Shown here: piece after piece, positions 50,796-60,400 of the stretch
Position numbering within the stretch: the stretch's first letter is position 1
Layout of the letters: every line of letters starts with the position of its first letter
DNA from: an uncultured Clostridia bacterium
GTDB taxonomy: Bacteria > Bacillota > Clostridia > Oscillospirales > Acutalibacteraceae
Assembly: GCA_938034875.1 (NCBI GenBank)
Contig: CALHND010000013.1
Location: 62,001 to 126,000, forward strand
Direction of reading: 5' to 3'
DNA length: 64,000 bases
Translations under genes and position numbers: made by a program
Notes under the pieces: model-generated
Told to the model about the DNA's origin: nothing
Database searches by the model: none
The model's input: the letters and a program-made list of their open reading frames with translations, nothing else

Positions 50796-51568
50796 TATGC
50801 TTTCACCTTGCCCTTAAAAATAGTGCCGACATTCTTTCCTGCGGCGATATCGTAAAGTATTTCGGGGTTTGTTCCGTTTGCTATAACAGTAGAAATGCCC
50901 TTATCTGCGGCAATGGAAGCTGCGTTGAGCTTGGTTTTCATTCCGCCGGTGCCAAGCTTTGATCCCCTGCCCTTTGCCAGATCATATATTTCGGGCGTAA
51001 TGCTTTCAACTACGCCGATGAGTTTTGCGTCGGGGTCTGTATGTGGGTCGGCAGTGTAAAGCCCGTCTATATCAGAAAGTATTATGAGCAAATCGGCATC
51101 GGTGCTGGTTGCTACAACTGCTCCCAGAGTATCATTATCCCCGATAACAATTTCCTCAGTCGAAACCGTATCATTTTCGTTAATAATGGGAAGTGCGCCG
51201 AATTCAAGCAAACGCAAAACAGTATTTTTGAAGTTGGTATGATTAATTTCGTTTTCAACATCAAATCGAGTAATAAGCAACTGCGCTATTGTATGATTGT
51301 ACTCGGCAAAATGCTTGTCATATATATACATCAGCTCGCATTGGCCTACTGCGGCGGCTGCCTGTTTGGTGGGAATGTCAGCCGGTCTCTCTTTTAGTGA
51401 AAGCTTGCCTACTCCCATACCAATGGCGCCCGATGATACTAAAATAATTTCGTTTCCTTCATTTTTGAGGTCGCTTAGTACACGGCACAATTTTTCCACA
51501 CGACGAATATTGATATGACCCGTACTATGTGTAAGCGTCGATGTGCCAACCTTTACTACAATACGCAT
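50795..51568 (-). CDS. proB: Glutamate 5-kinase (without PUA domain)
   Basis: The 257-residue amino-acid-kinase-fold protein has VKVGTSTLTHSTGHI, ILVSSGAIGMGVGKL, NENDTVSTEEI and KLGTGGMKTKLNAA. It phosphorylates glutamate, the committed and usually proline-inhibited step. It lacks the C-terminal PUA domain of E. coli ProB (367 residues), as in many Clostridia. It is the first gene of the operon. Confidence 0.96.
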   Translation of the reverse strand: MRIVVKVGTSTLTHSTGHINIRRVEKLCRVLSDLKNEGNEIILVSSGAIGMGVGKLSLKERPADIPTKQAAAAVGQCELMYIYDKHFAEYNHTIAQLLITRFDVENEINHTNFKNTVLRLLEFGALPIINENDTVSTEEIVIGDNDTLGAVVATSTDADLLIILSDIDGLYTADPHTDPDAKLIGVVESITPEIYDLAKGRGSKLGTGGMKTKLNAASIAADKGISTVIANGTNPEILYDIAAGKNVGTIFKGKVKA

Positions 51569-51606
51569 ATTTTTACCTCTTTACAATGTTTATATTATAT
51601 ATGTAA

Positions 51607-51635
51607 ATTATACAAAATTAAAAAGCTATTTGCAA
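51607..51635 (-). promoter_or_regulatory. Promoter of proBAC
   Basis: On the minus strand TTGCAA (51635-51630) and a consensus TATAAT (51612-51607) have a 17-base spacer, 38 bases before the proB ATG with AGAGG upstream. No T-box is present in the short leader. Confidence 0.82.
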
Positions 51636-51687
51636 TAGCGAATATACCAATAAACACCATTGTAGAGCCCGTTTTTACAGCAACTAC

Positions 51688-51715
51688 TTGCAGACAAATG
51701 AATTTGTAGTATAAT
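51688..51715 (+). promoter_or_regulatory. Promoter of the amidohydrolase gene
   Basis: TTGCAG (51688-51693) and a consensus TATAAT (51710-51715) have a 16-base spacer, 35 bases before the ATG. Confidence 0.75.
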
Positions 51716-51750
51716 ATTATTGTGAATTTAAAAAATGGAGAAAAGGAAAA

Positions 51751-52554
51751 ATGGTGAATAATTTTTGCGTTATTGATGCGCATTGTCATATTTATCCCGA
51801 AAAAATTGCATCACGCGCTATTGCAGGCACCGATAACTTTTACGGTACCACATCATACGGTACCGGCACCACTACCCAGCTAAAATCACTTGCTAATCAC
51901 AGTGGTACTGACCACTATATCGTGCAATCGGTTGCCACAACAGCAAAACAGGTTAAAAGCATAAACGAATTTATAGCAAGCGAAGTTGAGCAATCTAATG
52001 GTTTGTTCACAGGACTTGGTGCGCTTTATCCAGATAGCCCATATGTGGCAGATGATGTTAAACATATCGTGTCTCTGGGACTAAAAGGTGTAAAGCTGCA
52101 CCCTGATATACAGAATTTCAAAATTGACGACTACCGCTGTTTAAAAATCTATGAACTGTGCGAGCAGGAAGGGTTGCCGATACTTATGCATACCGGTGAC
52201 AGCAGATATGACAATTCAAACCCTAACAGACTGCTACCTGTATTGAAAATATTCACCGGATTAACTGTTGTTGGCGCACATCTTGGTGGTTACTCAGTTT
52301 GGGAAGAGGCCAGCAAAAAACTATGCGAATTGCCAAATTTTCATGTCGATTGTTCCTCAAGTTTCCCGTTTTTATCGCAGCAAAAGGTAATTGAAATAAT
52401 CCGCCGATATGGATCTGATCACGTTTTATACGGAACCGATTATCCTATGTGGTCACCGATTGATGAAATTGAAACGTTTATATCACTTGACCTTACCGAC
52501 CGAGAAAAACGCCTTATTTTGAGTGAAAATGCGAAGAAAATATTCATGAAATAG
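51751..52554 (+). CDS. Amidohydrolase-superfamily metal-dependent hydrolase (TIM barrel)
   Basis: The 267-residue protein has the metal-binding DAHCHIYPEKI at the N-terminus, GVKLHPDIQNF, ILMHTGDSRYDN, VGAHLGGYSVWEEA and the late LYGTDYPMWSP Asp, the layout of the ACMSD/YwpJ-like amidohydrolase_2 family. Members decarboxylate or hydrolyse small carboxylic or cyclic substrates; the substrate here is unknown. It is monocistronic with its own promoter and terminator. A GTG one codon later is an alternative start. Confidence 0.88.
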   Translation: MVNNFCVIDAHCHIYPEKIASRAIAGTDNFYGTTSYGTGTTTQLKSLANHSGTDHYIVQSVATTAKQVKSINEFIASEVEQSNGLFTGLGALYPDSPYVADDVKHIVSLGLKGVKLHPDIQNFKIDDYRCLKIYELCEQEGLPILMHTGDSRYDNSNPNRLLPVLKIFTGLTVVGAHLGGYSVWEEASKKLCELPNFHVDCSSSFPFLSQQKVIEIIRRYGSDHVLYGTDYPMWSPIDEIETFISLDLTDREKRLILSENAKKIFMK

Positions 52555-52580
52555 CTTAAGTTTCAATAAAAGCATTGATT

Positions 52581-52609
52581 AGTCCTGCTGTAAAAGCGGG
52601 ACTTTTTTT
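52581..52609 (+). terminator. Terminator of the amidohydrolase gene
   Basis: AGTCCTGC pairs with GCGGGACT (one wobble) and is followed by seven T, 27 bases after the stop. Confidence 0.9.
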
Positions 52610-52673
52610 ATGCACAAACAAACTCTAACATTTTAGTAATATTAATAACTTTATATGCAGTACTAATATTTAT

Positions 52674-52719
52674 AAAAAAAGCAGTCCCTTTTGCACCATT
52701 GGAGCAAAAGGGACTGCTG
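52674..52719 (-). terminator. Terminator of the str operon
   Basis: A 15-bp stem AGCAGTCCCTTTTGC/GCAAAAGGGACTGCT with a short loop is followed in the minus RNA by TTTTTTTAT. It lies 25 bases after the tuf stop. Confidence 0.95.
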
Positions 52720-52743
52720 AATTATTAGCTAATGTGGTTCAAA

Positions 52744-53943
52744 TTAGTTGTTGATCTTTGTAACAACGCCTGAACCAACGGTACGGCCGCCTTCACGGAT
52801 AGCGAAACGGAGGCCATCCTCGATAGCGATAGGAGTGATGAGTTCTACGTCGATCTCTACGTTATCGCCAGGCATGCACATCTCTACACCTTCGGGCAGA
52901 GAGATAACGCCGGTAACGTCAGTTGTACGGAAGTAGAACTGCGGACGATAGTTGTTGAAGAACGGAGTATGACGGCCGCCCTCTTCCTTGTTCAGGATGT
53001 ATACCTGACCATGGAATTTTGTGTGAGGATTGATTGAGCCGGGTTTGCAGAGAACCTGACCGCGCTGAACGTCGTCACGAGAAACGCCGCGGAGAAGTGC
53101 TCCAACGTTATCGCCAGCTTCACAGTAATCAAGAGTCTTGCGGAACATTTCCATAGAAGTAACAACAACCTTGCGGCGTTCTTCTGAAAGACCAATGATT
53201 TCAACTTCGTCGCCTGCTTTAAGAACGCCACGCTCTACACGACCGGTAACAACTGTACCACGGCCGGAAATTGTCATAGTGTCCTCGATAGGCATGATGA
53301 ACGGAAGGTCAGCCTTACGCTCAGGTGTAGGAATGTAGCTGTCAACAGCGTCCATGAGTTCCTTAATGCAAGCATAAGCTGCATCGTTAATGTCGTTCGA
53401 AGCTTCGAGAGCCTTAAGAGCAGAACCCTTGATGATAGGAGTATCATCGCCCGGGAACTCGTACTTGTCAAGAGTCTCACGGATTTCCATTTCAACGAGC
53501 TCGAGAAGTTCGGGATCGTCAACCTGGTCAACCTTGTTCATGAATACAACAATGTAGGGAACGCCAACCTGGCGAGCAAGGAGAAGGTGCTCCTTGGTCT
53601 GAGCCATCGGGCCATCGGTAGAAGCGATAACGAGGATAGCGCCATCCATCTGAGCAGCACCGGTGATCATGTTCTTAACATAGTCAGCATGTCCCGGGCA
53701 GTCAACGTGAGCATAGTGACGATTGTCAGTCTCATACTCTACGTGAGAGGTGTTGATTGTGATACCACGCTCTCTCTCTTCTGGAGCCTTATCGATGTTT
53801 GCATAGTCCTCAAAGTGCGCCTGTCCCTTAAGAGAAAGGTACTTTGTGATAGCTGCAGTCAGAGTGGTCTTACCATGGTCAACGTGACCAATGGTACCAA
53901 TGTTTACATGGGGTTTTGTACGTTCAAATTTAGACTTTGCCAT
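52744..53943 (-). CDS. tuf: Elongation factor Tu
   Basis: The 399-residue GTPase has NIGTIGHVDHGKTTLTAAIT, RERGITINTSHVEYET, VDCPGHADYVKNMITGAAQM and NKVD motifs, then beta-barrel domains 2 and 3 ending in EGGRTVGSGVVTKI. It delivers aminoacyl-tRNA to the ribosome. It is the last gene of the str operon but also has its own promoter, in keeping with the high amount of EF-Tu needed. GGAGG precedes the ATG. Confidence 0.98.
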   Translation of the reverse strand: MAKSKFERTKPHVNIGTIGHVDHGKTTLTAAITKYLSLKGQAHFEDYANIDKAPEERERGITINTSHVEYETDNRHYAHVDCPGHADYVKNMITGAAQMDGAILVIASTDGPMAQTKEHLLLARQVGVPYIVVFMNKVDQVDDPELLELVEMEIRETLDKYEFPGDDTPIIKGSALKALEASNDINDAAYACIKELMDAVDSYIPTPERKADLPFIMPIEDTMTISGRGTVVTGRVERGVLKAGDEVEIIGLSEERRKVVVTSMEMFRKTLDYCEAGDNVGALLRGVSRDDVQRGQVLCKPGSINPHTKFHGQVYILNKEEGGRHTPFFNNYRPQFYFRTTDVTGVISLPEGVEMCMPGDNVEIDVELITPIAIEDGLRFAIREGGRTVGSGVVTKINN

Positions 53944-54006
53944 TTGAATTGTCCTCCTTGTATGGTAGATTAATTATTAATTTATTATGTGACATTTCAC
54001 AAACTC

Positions 54007-54035
54007 ATTTTAGCAATAAATATATGAAATATCAA
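54007..54035 (-). promoter_or_regulatory. Internal promoter before tuf
   Basis: On the minus strand TTGATA (54035-54030) and TAAAAT (54012-54007) have a 17-base spacer in the 143-base gap between fusA and tuf. Confidence 0.75.
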
Positions 54036-54086
54036 GCATTATTTTGGTTTGTTACCAAAAGAGCTTTTAATTGCCACTTTTCGGCA

Positions 54087-56174
54087 TTATTCGCCTTTGG
54101 TTCTGGTGCTGATAATTTTTTCAGCAATAGACTTCGGAACTTCTTTGTAGCCATCAGGCTCCATTACATACTGTCCGCGTCCCTGTGTCTTGGAACGAAG
54201 GTCGGTTGCGTAACCGAACATGTCGCCAAGCGGAACTCTTGCGTTAATCTGCTTAACGCCGCCCATTCTGTCCTCAAAGCCCTGGATTTCACCACGGCGA
54301 GAGTTGAGGTCTCCGATTACATCGCCCATATAGTCCTCAGGAACTATAACTGTAACTTTCATAATCGGCTCGAGAAGAACAGGATTTGCTTTGCGAGCAG
54401 CTTCCTTGAAAGCCATGGAACCGGCAATCTTAAATGCCATTTCCGAAGAGTCAACTTCATGATAAGAACCGTCGTAAAGTGTAACCTTTACGTCGACAAC
54501 CGGATATCCTGCAAGAACGCCTGCTTGGAGAGCGCCCTGAATACCCTGGTCAACAGGAGCGATAAATTCTTTCGGAATCGAACCACCTGTAACGGCATTG
54601 ACGAACTCATAGCCCTTACCTGATTCGTTCGGCTCAAGAATAATCTTAACATGGCCGTACTGACCTGAACCGCCCGACTGTCTCTTATACTTAGTTTCAT
54701 GGTCAATCTTAGCGCGTACGGTTTCTTTGTAAGCAACCTGCGGTGCGCCGACATTGGCCTCTACCTTAAATTCGCGGAGAAGACGATCAACGATGATTTC
54801 AAGGTGAAGCTCACCCATACCTGCAATGATGGTCTGACCGGTTTCTTCGTCTGTGTAGCACTTAAAGGTCGGATCTTCTTCAGCGAGCTTTGCAAGAGCA
54901 ACGCCCATCTTTTCCTGGCCTGCCTTTGTTTTAGGCTCAATAGCAACACGGATAACCGGTTCCGGGAATTTCATTGATTCAAGAATAACAGGATTTTTCT
55001 CGTCACACAGTGTGTCACCGGTGGTGGTATTTTTAAGTCCTACTGCAGCAGCGATATCGCCGGCGTAGCAGGTTTCAATATCTTCACGGTGGTTTGCGTG
55101 CATCTGAAGAATGCGTCCCATTCTCTCTCTGTTGTCCTTAACTGAGTTGTAAACCGCTGAACCTGCATCAACCTTACCGGAATATACGCGGAAGAAACAA
55201 ATCTTACCTACGAATGGGTCGGTAGCAATCTTGAATGCAAGAGCTGCAAACGGTTCATCATCAGACGAATGTCTGAATTCCTCTTCTTCAGTATCGGGGT
55301 TTACGCCCTTAATCGACTCAACGTCGGTCGGTGCGGGCATAAAGTCGACAATGGCATCGAGGAGCGGCTGAACGCCCTTGTTGCGATAAGAAGTACCGCA
55401 GCAAACGGGAACCATTTGGCTAGCAATAGTAGCCTTACGGATAACTTCCTTCATCTGTTCGATAGTAGGTTCTGTACCATCCTCAAGATAAGCCATCATG
55501 AGCTCTTCGTCCTGCTCTACAATCTGTTCGATAAGCTGACTTCTGTACTTAGCAGCAATCTCCTTCATGTCTTCAGGAATAGGCTCACGGCGAACATCGG
55601 TACCGAGGTCATCATAATAAACTTCGGCATCGTTGTTGATTAGGTCTACTATACCCTTAAATGTGTCCTCTGCACCGATAGGCAATTGAATCGGAACAGG
55701 GTTGCACTGGAATCTTTCGTCAATCATATTGAGAACACGGTAGAAGTCAGCACCCATAATATCCATCTTGTTGACGTATATCATGCGCGGTACTTTATAC
55801 TCATCTGCCTGTCTCCATACGGTTTCGGACTGAGGTTCTACTCCTCCCTTTGCACACAGTACGGTGACGGAGCCGTCAAGTACTCTGAGCGAACGCTGCA
55901 CTTCAACAGTGAAGTCAACGTGTCCGGGAGTATCGATAATATTGATACGATGGTCCTTCCAAAAACAAGTGGTAGCAGCAGAAGTGATGGTAATACCTCT
56001 TTCTTGCTCCTGCTCCATCCAGTCCATGGTTGCTGCGCCGTCGTGAGTCTCACCAATTTTATGAGTTTTTCCTGTGTAGAACAAGATACGCTCTGTTGTG
56101 GTGGTCTTACCGGCGTCGATGTGGGCCATAATACCAATATTTCTTGTTTTTTCAAGAGATACTTTTCTTGGCAT
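54087..56174 (-). CDS. fusA: Elongation factor G
   Basis: The 695-residue translocase has NIGIMAHIDAGKTTTTERIL, RGITITSAATTCFWK, DTPGHVDFTVEV and NKMD in the G domain, then domains II-V with the GSIPKEFIAPVDQG region. It drives translocation with GTP and helps ribosome recycling. The ATG at 56174 follows GGAGG by 6 bases; a TTG four codons upstream overlaps the ribosome site and is rejected. Confidence 0.98.
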   Translation of the reverse strand: MPRKVSLEKTRNIGIMAHIDAGKTTTTERILFYTGKTHKIGETHDGAATMDWMEQEQERGITITSAATTCFWKDHRINIIDTPGHVDFTVEVQRSLRVLDGSVTVLCAKGGVEPQSETVWRQADEYKVPRMIYVNKMDIMGADFYRVLNMIDERFQCNPVPIQLPIGAEDTFKGIVDLINNDAEVYYDDLGTDVRREPIPEDMKEIAAKYRSQLIEQIVEQDEELMMAYLEDGTEPTIEQMKEVIRKATIASQMVPVCCGTSYRNKGVQPLLDAIVDFMPAPTDVESIKGVNPDTEEEEFRHSSDDEPFAALAFKIATDPFVGKICFFRVYSGKVDAGSAVYNSVKDNRERMGRILQMHANHREDIETCYAGDIAAAVGLKNTTTGDTLCDEKNPVILESMKFPEPVIRVAIEPKTKAGQEKMGVALAKLAEEDPTFKCYTDEETGQTIIAGMGELHLEIIVDRLLREFKVEANVGAPQVAYKETVRAKIDHETKYKRQSGGSGQYGHVKIILEPNESGKGYEFVNAVTGGSIPKEFIAPVDQGIQGALQAGVLAGYPVVDVKVTLYDGSYHEVDSSEMAFKIAGSMAFKEAARKANPVLLEPIMKVTVIVPEDYMGDVIGDLNSRRGEIQGFEDRMGGVKQINARVPLGDMFGYATDLRSKTQGRGQYVMEPDGYKEVPKSIAEKIISTRTKGE

Positions 56175-56216
56175 ATTGTCCTCCAATTAAAATAAAACGG
56201 TCTTACAGTGGTAAAA

Positions 56217-56687
56217 TTACCATCTGTAGTGAGCAAAAGCCTTGTTAGCTTCAGCCATCTTGTGAGTATCCTCACGCTTTTTGGCTGCACCGCCGATTCC
56301 GTTAACTGCGTCTAAAATTTCTCCGGAAAGGCGCTCTTTCATAGTCTTTTCACTACGAGCGCGGCAGTAGTTGGTGATCCAACGCAGACCGAGTGTCTCA
56401 CGACGAGCGGGACGAACTTCGATCGGAACCTGGTAGGTAGAGCCGCCTACACGGCGAGCCTTAACTTCGAGCTGGGGCATAACATTTTCCATAGCCTGCT
56501 CAAAAACCTCCAAAGCTTCTTTGCCTGTCTTTTCCTTAATGATGTCAAATGCATCATAAACAATTTTCTGAGCTACGCCCTTCTTACCGTCGAGCATAAT
56601 ATTGTTGATCAGACGAGTTACCAGTTTGGAATTATAAAGCGGATCTGGCAAAACATCACGTTTTGCGATAAAGCCTCTTCTTGGCAT
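56217..56687 (-). CDS. rpsG: 30S ribosomal protein S7
   Basis: The 156-residue protein begins MPRRGFIAKRDVLPDPLYNS and has QAMENVMPQLEVKARRVGGS and RPARRETLGLRWI. S7 organises the 3' major domain of 16S rRNA. The ATG at 56687 follows GGAGGG by 7 bases. Confidence 0.98.
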   Translation of the reverse strand: MPRRGFIAKRDVLPDPLYNSKLVTRLINNIMLDGKKGVAQKIVYDAFDIIKEKTGKEALEVFEQAMENVMPQLEVKARRVGGSTYQVPIEVRPARRETLGLRWITNYCRARSEKTMKERLSGEILDAVNGIGGAAKKREDTHKMAEANKAFAHYRW

Positions 56688-56822
56688 TTCGCTTCCCTCC
56701 TTCACATAAAATGATATCATTGGTACTCGGATTCGATAATCCGTTGGCCAGTCAGAGGCGTAACATTATATATTAACGCCGCTGCCTGAACACATTAAGC
56801 AGCAGATATAAATCTACTTAAA

Positions 56823-57245
56823 TTACTTTGCTGCCTTCTTAGGACGCTTTGCACCGTACTTAGAACGGGCCTGCATTCTGTTGGCAACACCCTGAGCGTC
56901 CAAAGTACCACGAATAATGTGGTAACGAACACCAGGCAGGTCTTTTACACGGCCGCCGCGAATAAGAACGACGGAGTGCTCCTGAAGGTTGTGGCCGACG
57001 CCGGGAATGTAAGATGTTACTTCGATACCATTTGAAAGGCGTACACGTGCGATCTTACGAAGAGCAGAGTTCGGCTTCTTAGGTGTAGTTGTAGACACCT
57101 TTGTGCAGACGCCGCGCTTCTGCGGTGAGCTCTGATCGTTCAGTACGTGCTTTTTGGTATTGAGGCTTTTCAAAAGAGCAGGCGCAGTAGCCTTACGCTC
57201 CTGAGTTTCTCTTCCCTTGCGTACAAGTTGGTTAAAGGTTGGCAT
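56823..57245 (-). CDS. rpsL: 30S ribosomal protein S12
   Basis: The 140-residue protein begins MPTFNQLVRKGRETQERKAT and has the TTPKKPNSALRKIARVRL segment, with the Lys at the position that affects streptomycin response unchanged, and RGGRVKDLPGVRYHI. S12 controls decoding accuracy. The ATG at 57245 follows AGGAGG by 6 bases. It is the first gene of the str operon. Confidence 0.98.
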   Translation of the reverse strand: MPTFNQLVRKGRETQERKATAPALLKSLNTKKHVLNDQSSPQKRGVCTKVSTTTPKKPNSALRKIARVRLSNGIEVTSYIPGVGHNLQEHSVVLIRGGRVKDLPGVRYHIIRGTLDAQGVANRMQARSKYGAKRPKKAAK

Positions 57246-57356
57246 AGGTTTCCTCCTCTCTAAATTTTTCACTATATGACACGGGAAAAATCCCAAAAGT
57301 CAACTAAAAACGCACTTTAAGGAATAGTAATAACATACTACCCCATACAAACATAA

Positions 57357-57386
57357 ATAATATCACTATTACAGTTGTTTTGTCAA
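57357..57386 (-). promoter_or_regulatory. Promoter of the str operon
   Basis: On the minus strand a consensus TTGACA (57386-57381) and TATTAT (57362-57357) have an 18-base spacer, leaving a leader of about 105 bases before rpsL. Confidence 0.78.
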
Positions 57387-57428
57387 GTAAAAAGAATGAA
57401 TTTTTGACTATTATTGTCCTGTATAATC

Positions 57429-57476
57429 AAAAAATGTGCCGTTTTGTGCTGATCGCATCAAAAACGGCACATTTTT
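57429..57476 (-). terminator. Terminator of the rpoBC operon
   Basis: TGTGCCGTTTT pairs with AAAACGGCACA around a 15-base loop; the minus RNA then has TTTTTTGATT. It lies about 10 bases after the rpoC stop and separates rpoBC from the str promoter. Confidence 0.9.
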
Positions 57477-57482
57477 TAGTTT

Positions 57483-60400
57483 TTACTCTGCTGAAAGCAC
57501 TTCGTCAGAGTCCATATAGAAATTTGTTTCCTGTTCGTACGGAAGGTTGTAGTAATCAGTTGTATAATCCTTAGCACCATTCAGTTTCATGCCGGTGCCG
57601 GCAGGAACAAGCTTACCGATAATAACATTTTCCTTAAGTCCAAACAGCTTATCAACCTTACCTCTGATAGCGGCGTCAGTCAGGACACGAGTTGTTTCCT
57701 GGAATGATGCTGCCGAAAGGAAGGAATCAGTCGCAAGAGAAGCCTTGGTAATACCGAGCAAGGTGGGTTTAGCAGTCGGAACTACAAGACCTTCCTCACC
57801 AGCTTCGATGCGTTCCTTAATCATCTTCTTCTCAAAATAGAAGTCGCCGCGTTCAACCTGAGTGCCGGGCAGGAATGATGTGGAACCTGCATCCTCAACA
57901 AGGAGTTTCTTCATCATCTGGCGGACGATTACCTCAATATGCTTATCGTTGATATCAACACCTTGTGAACGATAGGTACGCTGTACCTCTTCAATAATAT
58001 AGGTGCGAACTGCAAGTTCGCCTGCCTTATTACCGTTCTGCAGGAAGGATTCGAGAATATCCTGCGGTGCATAGATACCTTCTGTCAGCGGGTCGCCTGC
58101 CTTTACCTTAGCGCCGTCCTCAACCTTAATGGTATAGTCGTAAGGAATGACATACTTGCACTCTTCTGAAGCATCCTCGGCAACAACAAAAATTTCCTTG
58201 TTGCGTTTGCCATCACGAATGCTGACGGTGCCGTCAATTCCGCTGATAAATGCAGCTCTCTTAGGTCTGCGAGCCTCAAACAGCTCCTCAACACGCGGAA
58301 GACCTTGTGTAATATCCTCTGCGTTTGCGATACCACCGGTATGGAAGGTACGCATGGTAAGCTGTGTACCAGGCTCACCGATGGACTGAGCAGCGATAAT
58401 GCCAACTGCTTCGCCGACGGTAACCGTATTGCCGTTTGCAAGGTTTGCACCGTAGCACTTTTTACAAATGCCGTGCTTTGCGTGACATCCGAGAATAGAG
58501 CGAATTTCAACACACGGATAAATAGTATCCTGGTTCTTTCTCTCGGTCTCGTAAACCTTAGTGGCGTCGTCCTCTGTAAGCATAATGCCGCTTTGGACCA
58601 CCACTTCTCCTGTTTCCTTATCAACACAGTCGATAAGCAGGAAGCGGCCTGTCAATCTTTCAACGAGGTGTTCTATTGGCTTACCGAGACGAGCGAGCAG
58701 CTCTTCTCTTTCATCAAGAGAAAGAGTCTTGCCGTCAAGGCGAGCCTTTTCCATTTCCTCCGCCTCAGCGTTCTTGTAGAACTGAATCGGGCGATCGTAA
58801 ATAGCATAAATGGTTAATCCGTCGTCTGTTTCGCAATCATCCTCGCGGATAATAACATCCTGGGAAACGTCAACGAGACGGCGTGTAAGGTAACCGGAGT
58901 CAGCGGTACGAAGAGCCGTATCTGCCAATCCCTTTCGAGCACCACGGGAGGAAATAAAGTACTCGAGTACATTAAGTCCTTCACGGTAGTTTGCACGAAT
59001 TGGAACCTCAATGGTTTTACCGGCGGTATTTGCAATAAGTCCGCGCATACCTGCGAGCTGACGAATCTGGTTCATAGAACCACGCGCGCCGGAATCAGCC
59101 ATCATATAAATCGGGTTGTATTCGTCAAGGTTATCCTTCAGGGCATCGGCAACCTTTTCGGTTGTTCTGTTCCATGATTCGATAACAAGACGGTATCTGT
59201 CCTCATCGCTGGCAAGACCGCGTTTATACATACTCTTAATACGCTCAACCTCATGCTCGCTTTCGGCAATATACTGTGCCTTTTCAGGTGGTATAATTGC
59301 ATCTGAAACCGAAACGGTGATTGCACCCTTAGTAGAGTACTTGTAACCGGTAGCCTTTACATTGTCAAGGACAATGGCTGTCTCAGAAGTACCGTGCTTT
59401 CTAATACAAGCATCGATAATCTTTCCGAGCATCTTTTTGCCGACTTTGTTTTGCTTAATATCATCTTCGCACTCAATGATGTTTTTACTGCTGTCCTTAC
59501 GGGTGAAGCAGATTTCGAGATCAAACTCATGTCCTTCGGAACGATCAGTAAAACCGAGATCCTGCGGAATGCAGTGGTTGAAAATGAAGAATCCAACAGT
59601 AGCGTCAATTATTCTGGTGATGGATTCGCCGTTAATTTCTTTTGTCACACGAACACGAATAGGTGCATGGAGACCGATTACGCCACTTTCGTATGCCATA
59701 ATAGCCTCATCTTCACTGCGGAATATCTTACCTACACCGGGTTCGTCGAACTTTGTCAGTGTGAGGTAGTATGAACCGAGTACCATATCCTGTGTAGGAA
59801 CCGCAACCGGCTTACCGTCAGAAGGCTTTAAGAGGTTATTTGCAGCAAGCATGAGGAAACGGGCTTCTGCCTGAGCCTCAGCCGACAGCGGAACGTGTAC
59901 AGCCATCTGGTCGCCGTCAAAGTCTGCGTTGTAAGCGGTACAAACCAGCGGATGCAGCTTAATAGCGCGACCTTCAACAAGTACCGGCTCAAATGCCTGA
60001 ATACCAAGACGGTGAAGTGTTGGAGCACGGTTAAGAAGTACGGGGTGATCTTTTATAACGGTGCCGAGTGCATCCCAAATTTCAGGACGAACACGGTCAA
60101 CCATTTTGCGTGCGGTCTTAATATTGGAAGCTGCTCCTGTTTCTACAAGGCGCTTCATTACAAACGGCTTGAACAGTTCAAGAGCCATTTCCTTAGGAAG
60201 TCCGCACTGGTACATTTTCAGTTCAGGGCCGACAACGATAACCGAACGGCCTGAATAGTCAACACGCTTACCGAGCAAGTTTTGACGGAAACGTCCTTGC
60301 TTACCTTTAAGCATGTCGGACAGAGACTTGAGTGCACGGTTGCTCGGTCCGGTAACTGCTCTGCCGCGTCTGCCATTGTCAATAAGTGCGTCAACAGCCT

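Noticed and set aside
53937..54623. A 228-codon plus-strand frame across the fusA-tuf gap
   Set aside because: Mostly antisense to fusA and crossing the tuf promoter; no family resemblance.
56175..56186. TTG start for fusA four codons upstream
   Set aside because: The TTG overlaps the GGAGG ribosome site used by the ATG at 56174.
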